5,466 nucleotides of DNA from an uncultured Ardenticatenia bacterium (lineage in GTDB: Bacteria; Chloroflexota; Anaerolineae; Promineifilales; Promineifilaceae): positions 1 to 5,466 of the forward strand of contig CALLZA010000180.1 in the NCBI GenBank assembly GCA_937858165.1, read 5' to 3'. Below the pieces are notes generated by a model that worked only from the letters and a program-made list of their open reading frames with translations, searched no databases and had not been told where the DNA came from. The position numbers and the translations under genes were made by a program. This document shows, piece by piece, positions 1 to 4,053 of this stretch (the first letter of the stretch is position 1; each line of letters begins with the position of its first letter).

Positions 1-100
1 CATGTTGTATGTGTCTATGATGTCGTATTTTGTTTTGTGGTTTTTGTTTATTAGAGAGTGAGTGACTGGCTTCACGTGTGTGTCTATTGTTTTTTTTTTT
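1..100. other. Low-complexity contig end, probable sequencing artefact
   Basis: This stretch is T/G-rich, has no credible reading frame, and ends in a run of eleven T (90-100) directly abutting an Illumina adapter. Read outward (minus strand) it would be insert, adapter, poly-A, then A/C-rich noise, which is what an Illumina read gives when it passes the end of a short fragment. It is unlike the GC-rich sequence that starts at 170. I infer that it is not part of the genome. Confidence 0.85.
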
Positions 101-169
101 ATGATACGGCGACCACCAAGATCTACACTAGATCGCTCGTCGGCAGCGTCAGATGTGTATAAGAGACAG
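101..169 (+). other. Illumina P5 / Nextera i5 adapter left in the assembly
   Basis: Positions 101-128 match the P5 flow-cell oligo from its second base, with one mismatch (A at 118 where P5 has G). Positions 129-136 are TAGATCGC, which matches the Nextera i5 index known as N501/S501. Positions 137-150 (TCGTCGGCAGCGTC) are the Nextera read-1 segment, and 151-169 is the Tn5 mosaic end. The modules are contiguous and in the correct library order, so this is synthetic sequence and not a transposon. Insert DNA begins at 170. Confidence 0.98.
151..169 (+). other. Tn5 mosaic end (library-preparation origin)
   Basis: AGATGTGTATAAGAGACAG is the 19-base hyperactive Tn5 mosaic end used in tagmentation. 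Here it is part of the adapter and marks where the library fragment was cut. It must not be annotated as a natural Tn5 or IS50 end. Confidence 0.97.
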
Positions 170-178
170 GAAAGGAAC

Positions 179-240
179 CACAGATTCCACAGATGACACA
201 GATTTTGCCGACAGGGTGGTGTCGCTGCCTGTCATCTGTG
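179..240. repeat. CACAGATNN tandem repeat with an inverted copy
   Basis: Three 9-base units stand head to tail: CACAGATTC (179-187), CACAGATGA (188-196) and CACAGATTT (197-205). An inverted copy lies at 230-240, so 188-198 (CACAGATGACA) can pair with 230-240 (TGTCATCTGTG) as an 11-bp stem. A second, competing 6-bp stem is 210-215 with 228-233. The element lies 3' of the minus-strand reductase gene, about 90 bp past its stop, and could act as a structured operon end. There is no clear T-run, so I do not call it a terminator. No gene is visible in 170-328. Confidence 0.6.
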
Positions 241-328
241 TTGGCCCTTCTACATAAATGACGAACGGGCGACGGCGATTTCGACAGTCATCGGCGCGAG
301 TTTGCCAAATTGGTACACAGACGACGGC

Positions 329-1309
329 CTAGCCGGTCAATAACACCTTGCCCTGGCGGCCGGGGCGTTCGGCGTGGGCGATGGCGGCGCGGAAGTCGGC
401 CAGGTCATAGACCGCCTCGACCGTCGGCGCGAGCTGCCCGCCGGCCATCAAACCCATCAACTCCCGCAGCGTTGTCTGCACCCGTTCCGGCGGCGTGTGC
501 TGGAACCAGTGGGTCAACCAGAAGCCGCGCACCGTCAGGCCGCGAAAGAGCATCTCGCCGTTGTGGAGCGGCAGTGGTTCGCCGCCCAGCAGGCCGTAGA
601 CCAGCAGCGTGCCGCCCGGCCGCAGGCAGCGCAGCGCCAGCGCGCCCGTCTCGCCGCCGACGGCATCCAGCGCTCCGGCAACACCGCGGCCGTCGGTCAG
701 CGCCCGAACGCGCCCAGCCACGTCCGCCTCGTCGGTGCAGAACACGGCATCCGCGCCCAGCGCCAGCAGTTCGGCCACCTGTTCGGGCCGGCGCACGAAG
801 TTGACGGTGTGGTAGCCGCGCAGTTGGGCCAGTTGGATGACCAGCCGGCCGAGGGCCGAACCGGCGGCCGTCTGCGCCAGCCAATCGCCCGGACGCAGCG
901 CCAACTCCTCCTCCAGCATGACCCAGGCCGTCACGGGGTTGACAACGAACTGGGCTGCCGTCTCGTCGCTGACGGCGTCGGGCACAGGCAGCAGTTGGGC
1001 CGCGGCTACGGTGACGCTCTCGCGCCACGTGCCGCCCGCGCCCAGGGGGATAGCCCGGTCGCCGACGCGCCAGCCGGTCACACCCTCGCCCAGCGCGGCC
1101 ACACGGCCGACCCCCTCCAGCCCCGCCACGGCCGGCAGGCGGGGCAATCGGCCGTAGTGGCCGCTGATGGTCAACAGGTCAGACGGGTTGATCGGCCGGT
1201 GGGTCAGCCGCAGCCGTACCTGGCCCGGCCCCGGCGCTTCCTCCGGCAGATCGTCGAGTTGCAACGCCTCGGCCGGCGGACCGAAGTGGTGAAAACGGAG
1301 CGCGCGCAT
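329..1309 (-). CDS. ETR/MECR-like NADPH-dependent medium-chain reductase (zinc-free MDR family)
   Basis: This 326-residue protein has the medium-chain dehydrogenase/reductase layout: an N-terminal GroES-like domain (about 1-115) and a Rossmann domain (about 125-260). Closest family features are those of trans-2-enoyl-CoA reductase (MECR/Etr1) and related quinone reductases: NPSD at 41-44, GHYGRLPRLP (50-59) carrying the family's catalytic-type Tyr52, and NPVTAW at 124-129. The nucleotide loop is AAGSALGRLVIQLA (148-161). Arg173/Arg174 at the end of the second beta strand suggest NADPH. The Cys/His zinc ligands of alcohol dehydrogenases are absent. An upstream ATG at 1336 is possible, but ATG at 1309 is preceded by AAAGGAGGT six bases away and matches the family N-terminus. 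It is the third gene of the apparent minus-strand operon. Substrate is unknown: enoyl-CoA/ACP, quinone or another activated alkene. Confidence 0.9.
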   Translation of the reverse strand: MRALRFHHFGPPAEALQLDDLPEEAPGPGQVRLRLTHRPINPSDLLTISGHYGRLPRLPAVAGLEGVGRVAALGEGVTGWRVGDRAIPLGAGGTWRESVTVAAAQLLPVPDAVSDETAAQFVVNPVTAWVMLEEELALRPGDWLAQTAAGSALGRLVIQLAQLRGYHTVNFVRRPEQVAELLALGADAVFCTDEADVAGRVRALTDGRGVAGALDAVGGETGALALRCLRPGGTLLVYGLLGGEPLPLHNGEMLFRGLTVRGFWLTHWFQHTPPERVQTTLRELMGLMAGGQLAPTVEAVYDLADFRAAIAHAERPGRQGKVLLTG

Positions 1310-1315
1310 CGTTGA

Positions 1316-1324
1316 ACCTCCTTT
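1316..1324 (-). promoter_or_regulatory. Strong Shine-Dalgarno that fixes the reductase start
   Basis: On the minus strand this reads AAAGGAGGT, a near-perfect anti-16S match, six bases before the ATG at 1309. It rules in favour of this start over the ATG 27 bases upstream at 1336. Confidence 0.85.
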
Positions 1325-1329
1325 TGACT

Positions 1330-1362
1330 CCCTCACCCCTTGGGAGAGGGTTAGGGAGAGGG
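1330..1362. repeat. Intercistronic CCCTCTCCC-type repeat, hairpin-forming
   Basis: The gap between the peroxiredoxin and reductase genes holds GGGAGAGGG twice (1342-1350 and 1354-1362) and an inverted partner CCCTCACCC (1330-1338). 1330-1338 pairs with 1342-1350 as an 8-bp stem with one A-A mismatch and a 3-base loop. In the mRNA either CCCTCTCCC copy could pair with the single GGGTGAGGG, which ends only about five bases before the AAAGGAGG ribosome site. It looks like a dispersed intergenic repeat element. A role in mRNA stability or translation is inference. Confidence 0.6.
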
Positions 1363-1365
1363 CCG

Positions 1366-1827
1366 CTAGTGGTTGGTCAAGAACTCGACCGCCGCCTGCA
1401 CGCTCTCATCGGGCTTGATGCGTACGCGCAAATCCTCAACGCGCCCATCCACCCCAATGATGGCATGGCCGCGCAGAATGCCCTCGTAGGTCTTGCCATA
1501 CATGCTCTTCTCGCCCCACGCGCCGAAGGCGTCGGCTACCTCGTGGTCGGGGTCGGACAGCAGGTTATAGGGCAGCTTCTCCTTGGCCCGCCACTTGGCC
1601 AGCGCCGAAGGCAGGTCGGGGCTGAGACCCAGCACCGTGGCGTTGCCGGTTTCGATGACCGGCATGCGGTCGCGGAAGCCACACGCCTGGGCAGTGCAGC
1701 CGGGCGTGTCGGCGCGGGGGAAGAAGAATAGCACCACGCGCCGGCCGCGCAGGTCGGACAGGCGGATGGGCTGGTTCTCGTCGGACAACAACTCAAAATC
1801 GGGGGCGGGATCGCCAATCTGTAACAT
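1366..1827 (-). CDS. bcp: Peroxiredoxin, PrxQ/Bcp type (thioredoxin-dependent thiol peroxidase)
   Basis: This 153-residue protein is full length for the Bcp/PrxQ family. It reduces hydrogen peroxide and organic hydroperoxides in the cytoplasm using thiols supplied by thioredoxin or a similar donor. The N-terminus has the typical GDPAPDF (5-11). The active site FPRADTPGCTAQACGFRD holds Thr41, peroxidatic Cys44 and, five residues on, Cys49, the resolving cysteine of the two-Cys PrxQ subtype. Arg119 in the GILRGHAIIG segment matches the conserved active-site arginine region, and a VDGRV turn follows, as in the family. The ATG at 1827 is preceded by AAAGGAG with a six-base spacer. It lies 32 bp after the transporter and 56 bp before the reductase, so cotranscription is likely. 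No truncation or missing catalytic residue is seen. Confidence 0.95.
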   Translation of the reverse strand: MLQIGDPAPDFELLSDENQPIRLSDLRGRRVVLFFFPRADTPGCTAQACGFRDRMPVIETGNATVLGLSPDLPSALAKWRAKEKLPYNLLSDPDHEVADAFGAWGEKSMYGKTYEGILRGHAIIGVDGRVEDLRVRIKPDESVQAAVEFLTNH

Positions 1828-1833
1828 GATATG

Positions 1834-1840
1834 CTCCTTT
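1834..1840 (-). promoter_or_regulatory. Shine-Dalgarno of the peroxiredoxin gene
   Basis: On the minus strand this reads AAAGGAG, six bases before the ATG at 1827, in the 32-bp gap after the transporter stop. It supports independent and efficient initiation of the second cistron. Confidence 0.75.
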
Positions 1841-1859
1841 GTGAATATCTGTGTCGCTC

Positions 1860-3284
1860 TTACACACTGCCCACTTCCTCAGACGCGACTCGCGTTCCCG
1901 CGCGACGTTCGTCGAGAGCGCGGCGCACCGCCTCATGGCTGGCGCGGTCGATGGGGAAGCGCCAGGCCAGGACGAGCGACAGCGACAGCGCCACGGCCGG
2001 CACGACCGTCACCAGAAAGCGCATGGCGTTCAGCGCCGCCGCCGGCTGCTCGATGAAGGCGCTGCCGGTGGTGGAACTGACGTAACCGCTGAAGGCCAGC
2101 AGTTGGCCGACGCCGAAGACCAGCACGCCGGTGCCAAACTTGCGCAGGAAGACCAGGTAACCGGTGTAGAGTCCCTCGCGCCGCTCGCCGGTGTGCAGCT
2201 CGTCTACGTCGATGACGTCGGCGACGATGGCCCAGGGGATGATGCTCATGGCCGCAAAGCCAAAGCCGGCCAGGGCCGCGCCGATTAACAGCCGGTTTTG
2301 CGCCCCCGGCGGCACAAACGCGCCCACCGACAGGACGACGACCATGAAGCTGATGCCGATCAGGTAGGCGGTGCGCTTGTTGGTGCGGCGCATCAGGGCC
2401 AGCACGGCCGGAATGCTGAGCAGCGACACGGCCAGAACGGTGACGAGGACGATGTTGTCGAAGCCAGGGTCAACCTGGATGTAGTCGACCAGATAGCGCA
2501 CCAGGACGACCAGAATCACGTCGCCGGTGGTGAAGCACAGCAGGTAGATGAGCGCCGCCAGCCGAAACGGCCGATTGGCGAACACCTCGCGGAAGTTGGT
2601 CACCGGCCGCAGCGGTGAGGCGACCGGCTCCACCTCCGGCTCGCGGATGACCAGGAAGAGCAGCACGAACGGTAGGGCCATGCTGAGCGCCCACAGCCCG
2701 GCGGCCAGCAGATAGCCGGCGCGCAGCGCGTCCGGCCCTGCGCCAAACCACGGCGCAAAGACGTTTTCGGCCAGCAGCTTGAACGTGCCCGCCGTCACCA
2801 ACTGGGCCAGGAACGAGAAGCCCGTGCGCCAGCCCGTCAGACTGCTGCGCTCGTCGTACTCGTCGGTCAGTTCGGGAACCAGGGCCAGATAGGGCACATT
2901 GACAATGGTGTAGAGGGTGTCATAGAGCAGAAAAACGACGCTGTAGTAGATCACCAGCGCCGTCCGGCTCTCGAACGGCGGCACGACGAACATCAGGAAG
3001 AAGGCCAGGGCGAACGGGATGGAGCCGAAGAGCAGGAACGGCCGCCGCCGCCCCCAGCGCGAGTGCAGCCGGTCGCTGAGACTGCCGACGAGCGGATCAT
3101 TAACGGCGTCCCACAGGCGGCCGACCAGCCACACGCCCCCCGCCAGCCCGGCGCTCAGCCCGACGATGTTGGTCAGGAAGACGAACCAGAAGACGTTGCG
3201 CGCCGTGGCGGCGGCCGACGTGCCCCAGTCCCCTAGACCGAAGACGAGCTTAACCGTCGTCGTCAGACGCGCCTTGGGCTTCAA
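1860..3284 (-). CDS. MFS transporter, GPH family (MelB-like sugar:cation symporter)
   Basis: This 474-residue membrane protein has about twelve hydrophobic segments and the signatures of the glycoside-pentoside-hexuronide:cation symporter family. GLGDW (16-20) carries Asp19. WDAVNDPLVG (58-67) has Asp59 and Asp63, aligning with the cation-site Asp55 and Asp59 of E. coli MelB, followed by SDRLHSRWGRRRPFLL. The segment VNVPYLALVPELT (128-140) corresponds to MelB YTIMDIPFWSL, but the MelB sugar-contact Asp124 appears as Asn129. DVIDVDELHTGERREGL (356-372) is the family's central C-domain motif. The start is a TTG at 3284 with a weak GAGG seven bases upstream; no in-frame ATG or GTG exists before the upstream stop, and the N-terminus fits relatives. 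It is the first gene of the minus-strand operon. Exact substrate cannot be read from sequence. Confidence 0.9.
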   Translation of the reverse strand: MKPKARLTTTVKLVFGLGDWGTSAAATARNVFWFVFLTNIVGLSAGLAGGVWLVGRLWDAVNDPLVGSLSDRLHSRWGRRRPFLLFGSIPFALAFFLMFVVPPFESRTALVIYYSVVFLLYDTLYTIVNVPYLALVPELTDEYDERSSLTGWRTGFSFLAQLVTAGTFKLLAENVFAPWFGAGPDALRAGYLLAAGLWALSMALPFVLLFLVIREPEVEPVASPLRPVTNFREVFANRPFRLAALIYLLCFTTGDVILVVLVRYLVDYIQVDPGFDNIVLVTVLAVSLLSIPAVLALMRRTNKRTAYLIGISFMVVVLSVGAFVPPGAQNRLLIGAALAGFGFAAMSIIPWAIVADVIDVDELHTGERREGLYTGYLVFLRKFGTGVLVFGVGQLLAFSGYVSSTTGSAFIEQPAAALNAMRFLVTVVPAVALSLSLVLAWRFPIDRASHEAVRRALDERRAGTRVASEEVGSV

Positions 3285-3368
3285 TACTCGCCTCGGCCAG
3301 GGGCCGCCCCGGCCGCGCCCAAATGGCCCACACCACCGGTCAACACCATGAGTTGTGCCATCGAAGCA

Positions 3369-3396
3369 AACATAGGGCCTCCGGCTCTGCTATCAG
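3369..3396 (-). promoter_or_regulatory. Possible promoter of the transporter operon
   Basis: On the minus strand CTGATA (3396-3391) and TATGTT (3374-3369) are separated by 16 bp, each four of six to the sigma-70 consensus. A transcript starting near 3362 would have a leader of about 80 bases before the TTG at 3284. The -35 box overlaps the operator-like element at 3388-3414. The match is weak and the call tentative. Confidence 0.3.
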
Positions 3397-3414
3397 GTTA
3401 CCTAGATGCTATCA
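3388..3414. promoter_or_regulatory. Operator-like element: direct repeats around a palindrome
   Basis: TGCTATCA occurs at 3388-3395 and again at 3407-3414, 19 bp apart start to start, close to two helical turns. Between them, partly overlapping the first copy, is the odd palindrome AGGTTACCT (3395-3403). This pattern fits a dimeric or cooperatively binding regulator, in a divergent intergenic region where it could affect either operon. No regulator gene is adjacent in the window, so the binding protein is unknown. Confidence 0.4.
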
Positions 3415-3415
3415 C

Positions 3416-3495
3416 GCCCCCGGCCTGTTACCAAAGGTTCCGGGGGCCAGGTTCCAGAGGCCTGGGAAAAGCGCTCCTCCCCGGCTCCTGGAGCC
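3416..3495. repeat. Cluster of G/C-rich inverted repeats
   Basis: Three small inverted repeats follow one another: GCCCCCGG (3416-3423) with CCGGGGGC (3440-3447); CCAGG (3447-3451) with CCTGG (3461-3465); and the near-continuous palindrome GGCTCCTGGAGCC (3483-3495). No T-run follows any of them. They lie in the middle of the divergent region and contain no credible gene. They may be remnants of palindromic repeats or may insulate the two transcription units. Confidence 0.4.
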
Positions 3496-3525
3496 TTTGG
3501 CCGGTTTCATGAGACGTGCATTAGC

Positions 3526-3553
3526 TTGCGCTATTCCCCGCCTGTGCTATAAA
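3526..3553 (+). promoter_or_regulatory. Predicted extended -10 promoter for nuoA
   Basis: TTGCGC (3526-3531), a 16-bp spacer and TATAAA (3548-3553, five of six to consensus) lie upstream of nuoA. TGC directly before the -10 gives the TGn extension, which can compensate for the weak -35. The start point would be near 3560, leaving a leader of about 85 bases that contains the hairpin at 3579-3619. Confidence 0.5.
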
Positions 3554-3578
3554 AGAGACGAATTTCACAAATGCTGCC

Positions 3579-3619
3579 TTAGAAACCGAGTTTCTTTCTG
3601 CCAGAAGCTCGGTTTCTAA
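3579..3619. repeat. Long inverted repeat (hairpin) upstream of nuoA
   Basis: TTAGAAACCGAGTTTCT (3579-3595) is complementary to AGAAGCTCGGTTTCTAA (3603-3619) over 17 positions, with one T-G wobble and a 7-base loop. Each arm contains its own mini-palindrome (GAAAC-CGA-GTTTC in the left arm). It ends 26 bases before the nuoA start, in the predicted leader, and has a relative at 4006-4037. There is no following T-run, so a simple terminator is unlikely. It could be a dispersed palindromic repeat or an mRNA-stability or regulatory hairpin. Confidence 0.75.
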
Positions 3620-3645
3620 AGTCAAGTAGAGGACGAGGAACCACC

Positions 3646-4002
3646 GTGCTGGCTGAATGGCAATACATCGGCATCTTTGTGGCCCTGTCGCCCATATTCC
3701 CCCTGGCCCCGGTCGTGCTCAACCGCCTGCTAGGCCCCCATCGGCCCAACCCGATCAAACAGCAGACGTATGAGTGCGGCATCGAGACGGTCGGCGATAC
3801 CTGGATTCAGTTTAAGGTCCAGTACTACATTTACGCTCTCGTCTTCGTCGTCTTCGACATCGAAGCCGTGTTCCTGTTCCCCATCGCCGCAGCCTTCGGC
3901 CATCTGGACCTGTTCGCCATTGGAGCGACCGCCCTGTTCATCTTCCTGCTGGCCGACGGCCTGATCTATGCCTGGAGCCGCGGCGTGCTTGAGTGGGTCT
4001 AG
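3646..4002 (+). CDS. nuoA: NADH-quinone oxidoreductase subunit A (complex I, ND3 homologue)
   Basis: This 118-residue membrane protein is a full-length NuoA/ND3, part of the junction between the membrane arm and the peripheral arm of complex I. Three membrane helices are visible, about 7-28, 58-80 and 88-110. The loop after helix 1 holds the family signature YECGIE (42-47). Cys44 is equivalent to the switch cysteine of mitochondrial ND3. Helix 2 carries FVVFDIEAVFLFP (67-79), with acidic Asp71 and Glu73 in the conserved FDxE motif. The start is GTG at 3646, preceded by GAGGA seven bases away; no ATG fits better. It is the first gene of the plus-strand unit. nuoH follows after 51 bp with a hairpin between, and nuoB, the usual next gene, is absent here. 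Confidence 0.96.
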   Translation: MLAEWQYIGIFVALSPIFPLAPVVLNRLLGPHRPNPIKQQTYECGIETVGDTWIQFKVQYYIYALVFVVFDIEAVFLFPIAAAFGHLDLFAIGATALFIFLLADGLIYAWSRGVLEWV

Positions 4003-4005
4003 CCA

Positions 4006-4037
4006 GAAGCCGAGTTTCCCCGATGAAACTCGGTTTC
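4006..4037. repeat. Inverted repeat between nuoA and nuoH, related to the upstream one
   Basis: GAAGCCGAGTTTC (4006-4018) pairs with GAAACTCGGTTTC (4025-4037) over 13 positions with one G-T wobble and a 6-base loop. It shares the AGAARCCGAGTTTC core and CTCGGTTTC arm with 3579-3619. It begins 3 bases after the nuoA stop and ends 16 bases before the nuoH ATG. It lacks a T-run and sits inside an operon, so it is more likely a dispersed repeat or an intercistronic processing/stability hairpin than a full terminator. Confidence 0.75.
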
Positions 4038-4053
4038 ACTATTACCGAAAGCT

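Noticed and set aside
151..169. Natural Tn5/IS50-type transposon end
   Set aside because: It is embedded in P5, index and read-1 adapter sequence in the exact library order, with no transposase or partner end.
188..240. Intrinsic terminator of the minus-strand operon
   Set aside because: An 11-bp inverted repeat is present, but the loop is about 31 bases and no T-run follows on the minus strand.
374..1315. Long plus-strand frame opposite the reductase (313 codons)
   Set aside because: It is antisense to a gene with clear family motifs. Its protein is low-complexity Arg/Gln/Ala-rich with no family resemblance, typical of high-GC shadow frames.
1310..1336. Nine-residue longer N-terminus for the reductase (ATG at 1336)
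   Set aside because: The longer start would place the strong AAAGGAGGT inside the gene, and the extra residues do not match the family. ATG 1309 has ideal spacing.
3323..3619. 98-codon plus-strand frame across the divergent region
   Set aside because: It has no ribosome site and no recognisable domain, it runs through the operator-like repeats, palindromes and promoter, and it ends inside the hairpin arm.
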